A stretch of DNA of 64,000 bases from Thermohalobaculum sp050043005 (GCA_050043005.1 JBHJIZ010000005.1:7400-71399), one strand, 5' to 3'. Positions 9,044-19,274 are shown, counted from the first letter of the stretch. The notes: generated from the sequence alone by a model not told the origin. Numbers and translations: made by a program.

Positions 9044-9937
9044 TCAGCGCCGAGCCGTCGGCCAGTTGATCAACGCGACACCCAGAATTGCGATGCAAAC
9101 GCCCAGCGCCACCGTGGTCGTGAGCGTCTCGTCAAGAAAGGTGATGCCGAGAAGCACGCCGACGCCGGCGCGCAGAAAGCTCTGGCTTGCTGTTCCCAAC
9201 GATCCCAGCGTTTTGAGCAGGCGAAAGTAAATCAACAGCGCAAGGCCTGTTGAAAACAACCCGAGCAGTCCTGCCGCCGCGACCGCGCTCCACGATGGCC
9301 GAAGTAACCAGGGCCGGTCGATCCACAGGCTCAGCGGCACCAGGATGACCATCGCCCAGATCATCGTTCCGGCAGCGGTCGCAGTCGCACTCAGATGCGT
9401 GAAACGCTTTCCGTAAATCGCGGCACACGCATACAGCATCGCGCTGATCAGCACGGCGATCTGCCCGGCGACCTCGCGCCCCAAGCCCGCAAGCGCGTCC
9501 GTACCGACGATCACCATAACGCCCAGTACGCCCAGACAGGCACCGATCAACTTGCGCCAGTTCACCACTTCGTGCCGGGTCAGCAGCAGAGTGATGAAGA
9601 ACACGAAGATCGGTGAGGTCGAGTTCAGCACGCTGCCCAACCCCGCACTGACGAACTGTTGTCCCCAGGCCAGGATGATCCACGCCCCGATCGCGTTGAA
9701 AAAGGACTGGATCAACAGCATCCGCCAGCTGCGACGGTCGCGCGGCAGCTGTTCGGATCGAACCCGCATCACCAGCATCAGGAAAAGCGCGGCGATCGTC
9801 ACCCGCACCGCAATCAGGGTTACAGGCGGGATCTCGGCCAACGCGACCTTCATGAACAGGTAAGACGCGCCCCAGAGCAACGCCAAAAGCGCCAGCAGCA
9901 GATACTCGGGGAACTTGTCTGGCGCATCTGAGTTCAT
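9044..9937 (-). CDS. EamA/DMT-family transporter
   Basis: This 297-residue inner-membrane protein has about ten hydrophobic segments arranged as two tandem EamA repeats. The first begins LALLWGASYLFMKVAL, typical of drug/metabolite transporter exporters. The ATG at 9935-9937 is chosen because AGGA lies 5 bases upstream; an in-frame start 69 bases earlier lacks such a site. The substrate is unknown: the family exports amino acids, purines and other small metabolites. A second EamA gene follows 78 bases away on the same strand with only modest similarity, so the pair is not a recent tandem duplication. Confidence 0.82.
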   Translation of the reverse strand: MNSDAPDKFPEYLLLALLALLWGASYLFMKVALAEIPPVTLIAVRVTIAALFLMLVMRVRSEQLPRDRRSWRMLLIQSFFNAIGAWIILAWGQQFVSAGLGSVLNSTSPIFVFFITLLLTRHEVVNWRKLIGACLGVLGVMVIVGTDALAGLGREVAGQIAVLISAMLYACAAIYGKRFTHLSATATAAGTMIWAMVILVPLSLWIDRPWLLRPSWSAVAAAGLLGLFSTGLALLIYFRLLKTLGSLGTASQSFLRAGVGVLLGITFLDETLTTTVALGVCIAILGVALINWPTARR

Positions 9938-10015
9938 GGCGATCCTGCCTCGTGCCGGACCTGCGGATACCACGCGCAGCACCTGAAATGCTTCGGCAAC
10001 CGCCAAACCGTGGCG

Positions 10016-10930
10016 TCAGGCTTTCACCGCGTTGGGATCCTGTTGCGGCGTCAGAAGAACCTCGATCAGACAGGCCGAAATGATCAGTGCTGCACCGGTC
10101 CACTCGACCGTGGACATGCGCTCCTCAGGGATCAGCAGGCTGGCCGAGATGACGGCCATCAGAACCTCGGACATCATCAGCAAACCGGCACGCCCCGGAA
10201 ACAGGAACTTCTGCACCCAGAAGATGACAGCGACGGCCGGAAGGAAGATCACCACCGAGATCACGGTGGCGGTCGGCAGCGCTGCCTCAAGCGCGCTGGC
10301 CTCTGGCAAGGCAAACCCGCCTGTCCCAGCAAGTGCGGCAAGCGCCAGGGCCCCGGTGCCGGTCACAACGAACTGCACCATGACCATCCCAGGCACAGGG
10401 ACATCCGCGTGCTTGACGATCAGAGCAGCACCGACAGCCCAGAACATGCCCGACAGGATGGCGAAAAGATCGCCGATGTTCAGCGGGACCGATCCACCGC
10501 CCGAAACCAAAAGCACAAGCCCGATCAGCCCGACAACAATCGCGGCCCAGCGCTGCCAATTTGCTTTCTCTCCAAGCCAGATCAGACCGATCAGTGTCGC
10601 CCAGACTGGGACGAGGTAGAAAAGCAGTGTGGCACGCACCACCGACGACAGCACCAATCCGCTTCCATACAGCGCCAGCCCTGCCCCGGTGAAGATCCCG
10701 ATGACGATCGCACGTCCGACATAACCGCGATGCTCGCGCCATGACCAGATCACGAACGCTGCCAGAACGATGGCGGCGGGGAAGTTCAGCAGTGCGATTG
10801 CCCAACCGCCATCAACGCCCATGTCCTCGAGCGACCGCAGCGGCAGCCAATAAAGGCCCCACATCGAAGCGGCGATGAACATGATGATGGACGCCGAACG
10901 CGTCGTGGGCGTGGACAACTGCATCCACAT
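10016..10930 (-). CDS. EamA/DMT-family transporter
   Basis: A second DMT-superfamily permease of 304 residues with about ten predicted helices. The N-terminal segment includes AASMWGLYWLPLRSLE, and internal segments include YLVPVWATLIGLIWLGE, the glutamate-ending pattern that closes EamA repeats. It is transcribed with the neighbouring EamA gene between PBP1A and prfB. The start is an ATG at 10930 with a second ATG 6 bases downstream and no strong ribosome binding site. The substrate cannot be predicted. The two transporters interrupt a gene order that is often tighter in related genomes, so they may be an insertion in this lineage. Confidence 0.82.
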   Translation of the reverse strand: MWMQLSTPTTRSASIIMFIAASMWGLYWLPLRSLEDMGVDGGWAIALLNFPAAIVLAAFVIWSWREHRGYVGRAIVIGIFTGAGLALYGSGLVLSSVVRATLLFYLVPVWATLIGLIWLGEKANWQRWAAIVVGLIGLVLLVSGGGSVPLNIGDLFAILSGMFWAVGAALIVKHADVPVPGMVMVQFVVTGTGALALAALAGTGGFALPEASALEAALPTATVISVVIFLPAVAVIFWVQKFLFPGRAGLLMMSEVLMAVISASLLIPEERMSTVEWTGAALIISACLIEVLLTPQQDPNAVKA

Positions 10931-11023
10931 TGCTTGTCACGGAGTATCGCAGGCGGCAAGGCACGGAAAGCCAGAGGCAATCAGGAGGTGCGTTTTTCCG
11001 GCGATCTGCCGCCCATCGCCCCC

Positions 11024-13606
11024 TCAGTACAGACCGCCTGTGCCAAGTCCAACATTGCTCGGCTGGATCGTCGCCCCACCGCCACCGCCGCTGCCACCCG
11101 AGGACGGGCCGAGGGATAAGGGAATGTCCTGACCTTCGGGCAGCAGATAGGGCAGATCAGATCCGGCCGCCGCGAACAGATCGGCATCGCTCGCCAGTTC
11201 CAGACGGTCAGCTTCACTGATCAGGATCTCCGGCGGTGCGCCGAGATTGAAGACCTCGGTCACGACGAAATCGCCTTCGGCGTCGTCAGGCAGACGTTCG
11301 CCGGTATCACGGTGGAACTTGATGGTAATCAGACCGCTGTTTTCGTTCGGTCGGCGGAAGTTGCCCGGCTGGAACGCCTTGGCGGCTTTGCCCATGAACT
11401 CCTTGAACACCGGTCCGCACAGCGTGCCGCCATAGGCACTCCGCCCCATCGGCGTCGGGTTGTCATAGCCGATGAAGCACCCGGCCACCATGTTCTCAGT
11501 GAACCCGACGAACCAGGCATCCTTGCTGTCATTCGTCGTTCCGGTCTTGCCAGCAACCGGGAACCCCAGCCCGCCAACCGTGCGCCGGGCCGTACCGTTC
11601 TGCACAACACCTTCCAGCATGGACACCAGTTGATATGCGGTCACCGGGTCCATGATCTGGCTGCGCTGATCGAACAGAATGGGCGTCCGGCCGGTATCGT
11701 ACGCCCCCGAGTCGCACCCCTGGCAGTATCGCGGGTCATGGCGGAACAGCGTCTTGCCATGGCGGTTCTGGATCCGGTCGATCACCGTCGGCTGCACCCG
11801 CTTCCCGCCATTGGCGAACATCCCATAAGCCGCAACCATCTGCCACAGCGTCGTCTCACCGGCACCAAGCGAATAGCTCAGCGTCTCCGGCATGTTCTCG
11901 TACACACCGAACCGCTCGGCATACTGGCCGACGCGGTCCATCCCGATGGCCTGCGCAAGCCGCACGGTCACGGTGTTCAGCGACCGCTCCAACGCCTTGC
12001 GCACCGTGGTCGGCCCGTAAAACTTGCCCGAGGAGTTCTTCGGCGCCCAAGCGCTCCGACCCGATCCGATCTTGATCGGCCCATCCAGCACGCGCGTCCT
12101 GGGCGTGTATCCGACATCGAGTGCCGCCGCGTAGACGAACGGCTTGAAACTGGATCCCGGTTGCCGCTTGGCCTGAGTGGCCCGGTTGAACGAGCTTTGT
12201 TCGTAGGAAAAACCGCCTTGCAGCGCCAGCACGCGCCCAGAGTGCGGGTCCATCGCCATGAAGGCACCCTGGACCGCCGGGATCTGGCGCATCGACCAGC
12301 CTTCATCCTCGCGTTTGACATAGATGACATCGCCCGGTGCCCAGATATCCGCAGTCGACCGCGGGCGGCCATTGCGGGTCGGGGTCCGGCGGATCCACTC
12401 CTTCTCGCGGGACAGCCTCAGCCGGATCTCGCCAGGCGCTCTGCCCTCGGCGGCCTCGTCCGTGCCCTCGGCGCCGACAAGCACCGTGTTGTTCCCAAGC
12501 TCCAGTACGACGCCGAGGTTCCAGCCCGCAATGTCGCGAGGGGCATCGGACTTTGCCAGCAGTTCACGCCAGATGCCGGTCTCGCCATTCGTCACTTCCG
12601 GCAGAACGTCGACCGGGCCCTGATAGTCGCCGCGACCCCGATCGTATTTCTCCAAACCCCGCCGCAACGCCGCCTCGGCGATGTCCTGCAATTCATCGTC
12701 GACGGTCGCGCGCACCGTCAAACCACCGTGGTAGAGGTTCTTGGTCCCAACCTCGCGGATCAGTTGGCGCCGGACCTCGCCGGTGAAGTAGCTGCGCTTG
12801 AAGGACGCGATCACCGTCGGGTCCCGCTCCTCCAGCACCGTGTTCAGCGGCCTGTCCTGCGCCGCGCGGGCTTCGGTGGTCGAGATCGCGCCGTTTTCCC
12901 CCATCTCGCGCAGCACGTAGTTGCGGCGGGCGGTGGCGCGGGCTCGGTTCTTGATCGGGTGATAGGTCGACGGCGCCTTGGGCAAGGCGGCGAGGTAGGC
13001 GGCTTCCTCGGGCTGCAATTCCTCCAGCGTCTTGCCAAAGTAGTTTTCGGCAGCAGCGACGATGCCATAGGACCGCGCGCCCAGGAAAATATCGTTTAGA
13101 TAAAGCTCCAGGATCTGGTCCTTGGTCATCGCGGTCTCGACGCGCACGGCCAGGATGGCTTCCTTCACCTTGCGTTCCAGAGCACGCTCGGACGACAGCA
13201 GAAAGTTCTTCATGACCTGCTGTGTGATCGTCGAGGCCCCTGTCAGCTGCGCCGGACGCCCCGTCGCACGGGCCTGAGCGAACCGCGCGATGGCCTTGGC
13301 GATTCCGCCCGCATCGATACCCGGGTGCGAATAGAAATTCTTGTCCTCGGCCGAGATGAACGCCTGCTTCACAAGTTCCGGCACCTCGTTCACCGGCACG
13401 AACACGCGCCGCTCGCGCGCGAACTCGGCGATGACCTCGCCCTCGCCCGAATAGACGCGGCTCAACATGGCCGGTTGATAGTTCCGCAACTCATCGTAGC
13501 TGGGCAAGTCCGAGCCAAACGCCCGGACAATCGCGATCATGCCGCCAAAGGCAAAGCTGCCCAACAGCGCGACGTTCGAGAAAATTGTTGCCAACAGCCG
13601 GATCAT
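11024..13606 (-). CDS. mrcA: Penicillin-binding protein 1A (bifunctional peptidoglycan synthase)
   Basis: A class A penicillin-binding protein of 860 residues, anchored by one N-terminal helix (residues about 8-30), that polymerises and cross-links peptidoglycan in the periplasm. The GT51 glycosyltransferase domain shows AEDKNFYSHPGID near residue 89 with its catalytic Glu. The transpeptidase domain shows SSFK (nucleophile serine) near residue 485, SLN near 535, and KTGTT near 687. A Gly/Ser-rich stretch ends the protein. The ATG at 13604-13606 follows AGAGG by 4 bases; an upstream in-frame start would add 17 basic residues before the anchor. The gene lies downstream of amiC on the same strand. 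Confidence 0.94.
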   Translation of the reverse strand: MIRLLATIFSNVALLGSFAFGGMIAIVRAFGSDLPSYDELRNYQPAMLSRVYSGEGEVIAEFARERRVFVPVNEVPELVKQAFISAEDKNFYSHPGIDAGGIAKAIARFAQARATGRPAQLTGASTITQQVMKNFLLSSERALERKVKEAILAVRVETAMTKDQILELYLNDIFLGARSYGIVAAAENYFGKTLEELQPEEAAYLAALPKAPSTYHPIKNRARATARRNYVLREMGENGAISTTEARAAQDRPLNTVLEERDPTVIASFKRSYFTGEVRRQLIREVGTKNLYHGGLTVRATVDDELQDIAEAALRRGLEKYDRGRGDYQGPVDVLPEVTNGETGIWRELLAKSDAPRDIAGWNLGVVLELGNNTVLVGAEGTDEAAEGRAPGEIRLRLSREKEWIRRTPTRNGRPRSTADIWAPGDVIYVKREDEGWSMRQIPAVQGAFMAMDPHSGRVLALQGGFSYEQSSFNRATQAKRQPGSSFKPFVYAAALDVGYTPRTRVLDGPIKIGSGRSAWAPKNSSGKFYGPTTVRKALERSLNTVTVRLAQAIGMDRVGQYAERFGVYENMPETLSYSLGAGETTLWQMVAAYGMFANGGKRVQPTVIDRIQNRHGKTLFRHDPRYCQGCDSGAYDTGRTPILFDQRSQIMDPVTAYQLVSMLEGVVQNGTARRTVGGLGFPVAGKTGTTNDSKDAWFVGFTENMVAGCFIGYDNPTPMGRSAYGGTLCGPVFKEFMGKAAKAFQPGNFRRPNENSGLITIKFHRDTGERLPDDAEGDFVVTEVFNLGAPPEILISEADRLELASDADLFAAAGSDLPYLLPEGQDIPLSLGPSSGGSGGGGGATIQPSNVGLGTGGLY

Positions 13607-13726
13607 AAGACCTCTGAATACCGGAATCGTACGCGTCCCCGCCCTTTCATATCGCAAGCGGCGCGCGCGCCATAGACCTCAAGCGAAGAAGTGAAGAATC
13701 CTTGCGACATCACGCGCGGCTCGAAA

Positions 13727-14947
13727 TCACTTGGACTTCAAGAACCCCGACGAGGCCGCACGGCTCCATGCCTCGATCCCATCCGCAACGGCCCGCGCCG
13801 CCGCCGCCTGCCATGCCGGATCAACCAACCTTTTCTGATCCCGCACGCTGTTCAGAAATCCCAGCTCCAGCAGGATCGACGGAATGTCCGGCGCTTTGAG
13901 CACCCTGAAATTCGCCTGACGCATCGGGCGCGTTCTGAGCAGCTCTAGATCATCCCCCAACGCGCCCAGCACCGCTGTCGCCAGCTTCTGCGATTCGACC
14001 TTGGTGCCGCGTTGCGCCAATTCGACCAGCAAGCGCGTCAGGTTGTCGGTCTCGCCGCCAAGATCCGCGCCGGCAATCACATCCGAGCGATTCTCTCGCG
14101 CGGCGAGAGCCTCGGCAGCATCGTCCGACCCTTTTTCGGACAGCGTGTAGACCGACAATCCGTTCGCAATACCCGCTTCCACCGCGTCGGCATGGACCGA
14201 AATCAGCATGTTCGCGCCCGCCTTGTGCGACAGGGCCACTCGCTCCGAAAGCGGCACGAAGATATCTTCGCTCCGGGTCAGGAAGGGCCGAAAACCCGGC
14301 CGCGCCTCCAGCTCGGCCGCGAGACGCTTCGAGAACGCCAGAACAATCGCCTTCTCCTGCAACCGTCCGGCATTCGCACCCGGATCGATGCCTCCATGCC
14401 CCGGGTCAATCGCGATCACGATCGCATCGTCGGTGCGATCCGACATCTCTCCGGGAAAGGTCTCCCGCCATCTGGCATTCTCGGGCCAGCCTGCCCGCTC
14501 ATCGAATGCCGCACGGCTCGTTGGCGCAAGGTCGATCACCAGCCGTGCGGGTTCCGTGCCCTGCACAGGTTTGGAGAACGCACGCTCGACCACCAGAGGT
14601 TGCTCCAGATCCATCACGATCCGCGCCCGGTCGCGGCGGAACAGGCCGTGCCGCAAAGCCGAAACGTACGGAATCGCAGTCGCACTTTCCTCGTCCGTCA
14701 GTTGCCAATCGAAGGCGGGAAGATCCAGCACGAGACGATCCGGATCATTCAGTGTGAACAGCGCGAAGGCCGGTTCCTCCGAAATCGTCAGAATGATGCG
14801 CACGCGATCCTGATGCAGCCCATGCGACAGGCTGGTCACGACCGGCGTCGCATGGATCGCACTCGGAACCAGGCCAAGGCCAAGCCATACGGCGCCGAGC
14901 ATAAGGCCGAACAGCCTGATCCGAAGGTATCGTTTGCCAATTCGCAT
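13727..14947 (-). CDS. amiC: N-acetylmuramoyl-L-alanine amidase (AmiC-type)
   Basis: This periplasmic zinc amidase cleaves the bond between N-acetylmuramic acid and L-alanine in septal peptidoglycan during daughter-cell separation. The 406-residue protein has an N-terminal hydrophobic export signal ending near residue 34, an AMIN domain (about 35-150) for envelope targeting, and an Amidase_3 domain (about 175-395). Zinc-ligand motifs are DPGHGG near residue 184, QEKAIV, and SVHADAVE; the catalytic glutamate lies in LLELGFLN. It is followed by the PBP1A gene in the same direction and is divergent from rne across a 604-base gap. Confidence 0.93.
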   Translation of the reverse strand: MRIGKRYLRIRLFGLMLGAVWLGLGLVPSAIHATPVVTSLSHGLHQDRVRIILTISEEPAFALFTLNDPDRLVLDLPAFDWQLTDEESATAIPYVSALRHGLFRRDRARIVMDLEQPLVVERAFSKPVQGTEPARLVIDLAPTSRAAFDERAGWPENARWRETFPGEMSDRTDDAIVIAIDPGHGGIDPGANAGRLQEKAIVLAFSKRLAAELEARPGFRPFLTRSEDIFVPLSERVALSHKAGANMLISVHADAVEAGIANGLSVYTLSEKGSDDAAEALAARENRSDVIAGADLGGETDNLTRLLVELAQRGTKVESQKLATAVLGALGDDLELLRTRPMRQANFRVLKAPDIPSILLELGFLNSVRDQKRLVDPAWQAAAARAVADGIEAWSRAASSGFLKSK

Positions 14948-15551
14948 GTACTGCTCAGCCGATCTTGCGTGGCGCTTTCGTGGCGCTTTTTACGAAAGTT
15001 TATACGATCTCGGTAGACAACTCCATTCACTGCGAACACCGATCGGCCGGGCAGCAGGCCAGAAAGACAGTCATTTGGAGGCGGTCGTCTTCTGATTGGT
15101 CCAAATCGAGAACGCGATCTCCCACGCCGTTGCGAGAAACCGTTTGTATTCCTCGGATTTTTGGGTCTATAGGGGGAAGTCGGCTCTACCTCCCCGAGCA
15201 TCTTGGGGATCGCCAACGGTTAGTTACATTCATTAATCGTTGCTGAGCATCAGGTCAGACGGCCCCGGATGGCGATAAATCCCATCACGCCGCACGTCTC
15301 ATCGGATGATGGCAGAGCCGGAGCGCGGCTCGCAGTCGCGAATTATAGTTCGCTTGTGCCGCGCTTTTGGCCGGTACTGGAAGAGAGATGATGATCAGCT
15401 TCCGCAGATCAGATATCACGGCTTCACAGAACGCGCCCGAGGGCGCGAAAGCTGGTGATGTATGCGGTGCTTCATCCTGGAAAAGAAAGCGGTATCAACG
15501 ATTTGAGCGGGGCACCTGTGCGCCGCCCGGTCGAAGGCGCCGATATGAGAC
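14948..15551. promoter_or_regulatory. 604-base divergent region and long rne 5' leader
   Basis: This gap separates the divergent amiC and rne genes. Near the amiC start it holds a tandem repeat of the 11-mer CGTGGCGCTTT. A possible rne promoter is TTGTAT (15144-15149), 18 bases, TATAGG (15168-15173), which would leave an untranslated leader of roughly 370 bases. RNase E genes are commonly autoregulated through long leaders, and the length fits that, but I could not fold the RNA or match a known family. No convincing gene lies here. Confidence 0.45.
14968..14989. repeat. Two tandem copies of an 11-mer in the amiC leader
   Basis: CGTGGCGCTTT occurs twice head to tail (14968-14978 and 14979-14989), 21 bases upstream of the amiC start. 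Spacing of one helical turn would suit a regulator binding site, but no protein can be assigned. Confidence 0.5.
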
Positions 15552-18500
15552 ATGGCAAAGAAAATGCTTATCGATGCCACCCACCCGGAAGAGACCCGGG
15601 TTGTTGTGGTGGACGGAAATAAGGTCGAGGATTTTGATTTTGAATCGATCAACAAGCGCCAGCTTGCAGGGAACATATACCTCGCCAAGGTAACGCGGGT
15701 CGAACCCTCACTGCAGGCAGCGTTCGTCGAATACGGCGGAAACCGCCACGGCTTCCTGGCCTTCTCGGAAGTTCATCCGGATTACTACCAGATCCCGATC
15801 GCGGACCGCGAAGCACTCCTCGCAGAAGAGGAGCGCGAGGAAGAAGAACAGCGCCGTCGCGAAGAGGACAGTGAAGCCGAAGAGCGTCCCAAACGCCGGC
15901 GCCGCAAGCCGCGCGCGGCCCAGTCGGACAAAGATAACGGCGATTCTGACGGGGGTGATGACACTTCGGCCGCGGCGGCACCTGTCGCCGGGTTGGAAGT
16001 GATCGACATCGATCCCAGCGAAGCCGTCGACGCGATGGACTTCTCCGCCGGGGGCTCTGTCCCGCGCGGCCTCGAGATGGCAGATGCGATCGAAGGCGAT
16101 GCAGCGCAGGACGATGCGGCTGATGCCGTCGATGACGGTGCCGCTGACCCCGAACTGGCGGATACGGATACCGCAGAGAATACCGACGATGTCGCATCGG
16201 CAGACACTGCGGGTGACGAAGACCCCGCGCCCGCCGATGGCACGCAAAACGACACCAGTGGCGCAGCCGATCCGGTTGAGGTCGCTCAATCGGACACGGG
16301 CGCCGAAGCGACGGAGCCCGAACCGGTCGCCGAGAGCGCCTCTGCGACTGACGATGCGGCACCAGAGCCAACCGTCGCCGCCGAAACATCGTCCGCACCG
16401 TTGGCCGATGACGTGGCCAGTGATGCCTTGGAACCCGACGCCAAAGACACCGCAGAGCATGGCGATCTTCCGCCCAAGACAGTCGCCGAGGCGGCTGGTC
16501 TGGACGATGACGACCGGATCTCCGAGGACGCCGAAACCGCGCGCAAAGCGAACTCCGTCGCCGCGGATGAGACACCGGATGCACCTATCGAAACCGAGAC
16601 CGATGCACCGGACAACGCGGTCGTCGAGGAGACCCAAGACGCAACTGACGAGCCGCAGCCCGCACCAGAAGCGGAAACTGCGCCCGAAGGTGCCACCGCG
16701 TCAGATGCATCCCCGGACCAGCCATCTCAAGCAGCAGACGCCGATGCCGATGCCGATGCTAGCGCCGCCAGCGATGTCGAGGCAGATGGGAACGCTCCCG
16801 TTGCTGACACATCAGAGCAAACAGATCCCGAGCCAGAAGGCGCCGAGGCAGCCGCCGATAGCACGGCCACCAGCCAGGCCAACGACGCCGACGCTGCGCA
16901 AACCGAAAGCGCGTCAGACGACGAACAGGAGGCGCCCAGAAAGCCGCGGCGCCGTCGCAAACCCCGCAACGACCGCAAACAGTCCGTCGATGACAGCGAT
17001 GGCGACGCCAACGATGACGTCACCGATGAGGTCGAACAGGTCGGCGCGGATGACGTCCACGAGGAAGTCGCCTCGACCCGCATTCGCGCGCGCAGACGCT
17101 ACAAGATCCAGGACGTCATCAAGGTCCGCCAGATCCTGCTCGTTCAGGTCGTCAAGGAAGAGCGCGGCAACAAGGGTGCCGCACTCACCACGTATCTCAG
17201 CCTCGCGGGCCGCTATTGCGTGCTGATGCCCAACACGGCACGCGGCGGCGGGATCAGCCGCAAGATCGTCAACGCGGCGGATCGTAAACGCCTGCGCGAG
17301 ATCACGAACGAACTGGAAGTCCCCAAAGGCATGGGCCTGATCGTCCGCACAGCGGGCGCGGATCGCACACGGGCCGAGATCAAGCGCGATTACGAGTTTC
17401 TGACCCGGCAGTGGGAGCAGATTCGCGACCTGACGCTGAAATCCGTAGCACCCGCGCTGATCTATGAGGAAGGCTCGCTGATCAAACGCTCGATCCGTGA
17501 CATTTACTCGAAGGAGATCGACCAGATCCAGGTCGAGGGCGAACAGGGCTACCGCGAGGCCAAAGAGTACATGAAGATGCTCATGCCGTCGCACGCCAAG
17601 AACGTGCAACCGTACGCGGATCCGATCCCGCTTTTCAGCCGGTACCAGGTCGAAAGCTATCTGAACGGGATGTTCAACCCGACCGTGCAGCTCAAGTCGG
17701 GCGGGTACATCGTGATCGGCGTCACTGAGGCGCTGGTGGCGATCGATGTCAACTCGGGTCGCGCGACGAAGCAGGGCTCGATCGAAGAGACGGCGGTGCA
17801 GACCTACCTCGAGGCGGCCGACGAGGTCGCTCGCCAGCTTCGCCTGCGCGCTCTCGCGGGTCTGATCGTCATCGATTTCATCGACATGGACGAGAACCGG
17901 AACAACCGGGCGGTCGAGAAGCGCATGAAGGACCGGCTCAAGACCGATCGCGCGCGTATCCAGGTCGGCCGGATCTCGGCCTTCGGACTGATGGAGATGT
18001 CGCGCCAGCGCCTGCGTCCGGGGATGCTCGAGGCGACGACCCAGCCCTGCCCGACCTGCCACGGTGTCGGTTTGGTCCGGTCGGACGAGAACCTGACGCT
18101 TTCCATCCTGCGCGAGGTCGAAGAGGAAGGCGTGCGCAGCCGTGCCAACCAGATCACCATCAAGGTTCCCGTCTCGATCGCAAACTACCTGATCAACCAC
18201 AAGCGCGAGACCCTGGCGCAGATCGAGGAACGGCACGGAGTGTCCGTCGCGATCCTGGCCGCTCCACTGCTCAGCCGCCCGAATTACGATATCGAACGGT
18301 CTCGCTCACAAACCAATCGTCCGGTGCGTCAATCCGATGTGGTCACGTCGTCATCCGTTGTGTCGAATGACGATCTGGGCGAAGAGGCCGAGACGGTTGA
18401 CCCCGAGCGGGATGACGATGCGAAGTCGCGCCGTCGGCGCGGCAAGCGCGGCGGGCGCCGCAGGCGCGGCGAAGATAAGGGCGAGGAGGCCGGGCAAGAG

Positions 18501-19076
18501 TCCGAAGCCCAGGACACCGGATCGCAGGACAACGCCGAAGACGGCTCCGGCGACGAAGGTGACGACGATCGCCCGCGCCGTTCGCGTCGTGGTGGCCGTC
18601 GCCGGCGCGGTGGCCGCAATCGCAAGGGCGGTGACGAGGCCAACGGGACCGAGAATCAGGAGGCGACCGGAATGGCGGTCGTCGATCTCGAAGAGCCTGA
18701 ATCGGACAACGAGGGTGCCACGGCAGATCCCGCGACCGCTGAAGTCTCGGAACCTTCAGAGACCACGGCATCCGTGGACGCCGTGGATACCGGCGACGCG
18801 TCACCGGAGGTCACTGCCGCTGAGAGCGATCCAACGCAGATCGCTGAAGCACCGACCGACTCCACGTCCGAGGAAGATTCGGCAGATCAGGCCGCTGATC
18901 CAGACCCGGTGGAAGACCCCGCCGAGCCGGAACTGGTCGCCGAGATACCGGCTGAGCCTGAAGCGCCTGCCCCGAAACCGGAGCCTGTTCTTGAAACCGT
19001 GGCGGCTGACTCCGCGCCGGACCCTGAATCCCCGCCGAAGCCCAAGCGGCGTGGATGGTGGTCGTTCGGCAGATAG
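15552..19076 (+). CDS. rne: Ribonuclease E/G with a large acidic insertion in the S1 domain
   Basis: RNase E is the main endoribonuclease of bulk mRNA decay and rRNA/tRNA maturation and the scaffold of the degradosome. The 1174-residue protein begins MAKKMLIDATHPEETRVVVV. Its S1 domain starts near residue 35, breaks near residue 100 into about 410 low-complexity residues dominated by Ala, Asp, Glu, Pro and Thr, and resumes near RYKIQDVIKVRQILLVQV (about residue 515). Catalytic aspartates are D732 (AIDVNSGR) and D775 (VIDFIDM); the zinc-link cysteines are CPTC near residue 833. The C-terminal scaffold is disordered, with Arg-rich blocks such as KRGGRRRRG and a terminal KPKRRGWWSFGR. The start is ATG at 15552; the stop is TAG. 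Confidence 0.95.
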   Translation: MAKKMLIDATHPEETRVVVVDGNKVEDFDFESINKRQLAGNIYLAKVTRVEPSLQAAFVEYGGNRHGFLAFSEVHPDYYQIPIADREALLAEEEREEEEQRRREEDSEAEERPKRRRRKPRAAQSDKDNGDSDGGDDTSAAAAPVAGLEVIDIDPSEAVDAMDFSAGGSVPRGLEMADAIEGDAAQDDAADAVDDGAADPELADTDTAENTDDVASADTAGDEDPAPADGTQNDTSGAADPVEVAQSDTGAEATEPEPVAESASATDDAAPEPTVAAETSSAPLADDVASDALEPDAKDTAEHGDLPPKTVAEAAGLDDDDRISEDAETARKANSVAADETPDAPIETETDAPDNAVVEETQDATDEPQPAPEAETAPEGATASDASPDQPSQAADADADADASAASDVEADGNAPVADTSEQTDPEPEGAEAAADSTATSQANDADAAQTESASDDEQEAPRKPRRRRKPRNDRKQSVDDSDGDANDDVTDEVEQVGADDVHEEVASTRIRARRRYKIQDVIKVRQILLVQVVKEERGNKGAALTTYLSLAGRYCVLMPNTARGGGISRKIVNAADRKRLREITNELEVPKGMGLIVRTAGADRTRAEIKRDYEFLTRQWEQIRDLTLKSVAPALIYEEGSLIKRSIRDIYSKEIDQIQVEGEQGYREAKEYMKMLMPSHAKNVQPYADPIPLFSRYQVESYLNGMFNPTVQLKSGGYIVIGVTEALVAIDVNSGRATKQGSIEETAVQTYLEAADEVARQLRLRALAGLIVIDFIDMDENRNNRAVEKRMKDRLKTDRARIQVGRISAFGLMEMSRQRLRPGMLEATTQPCPTCHGVGLVRSDENLTLSILREVEEEGVRSRANQITIKVPVSIANYLINHKRETLAQIEERHGVSVAILAAPLLSRPNYDIERSRSQTNRPVRQSDVVTSSSVVSNDDLGEEAETVDPERDDDAKSRRRRGKRGGRRRRGEDKGEEAGQESEAQDTGSQDNAEDGSGDEGDDDRPRRSRRGGRRRRGGRNRKGGDEANGTENQEATGMAVVDLEEPESDNEGATADPATAEVSEPSETTASVDAVDTGDASPEVTAAESDPTQIAEAPTDSTSEEDSADQAADPDPVEDPAEPELVAEIPAEPEAPAPKPEPVLETVAADSAPDPESPPKPKRRGWWSFGR

Positions 19077-19092
19077 CGGCTGATCTGAGGCG

Positions 19093-19113
19093 CGGGCGGC
19101 CAGCCGTCGCCCG
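19093..19113 (+). terminator. Weak hairpin after rne
   Basis: CGGGCG (19093-19098) pairs with CGCCCG (19108-19113) around a 9-base loop, followed by TGCTTTC. It lies 16 bases past the rne stop. The stem is short and the U tract poor, so this is a tentative terminator. Confidence 0.35.
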
Positions 19114-19274
19114 TGCTTTCGCATCGAAAATTCGACCGCTGCCAACGCTAAGGTCCTGTTAATGGATCGGCGTCGATATCCGGTTAATGGAAAATTACGT
19201 GACGAAAGTCATGCCCGGAATCACCCGCGATGTCCTTTCTACATTGAAGCGATTGCCCACCTTAAGCGGGCCGG

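Noticed and set aside
14836..15216. A 126-codon minus-strand frame reaching from amiC into the rne gap
   Set aside because: It overlaps the amiC coding start, has basic low-information composition and no ribosome binding site.
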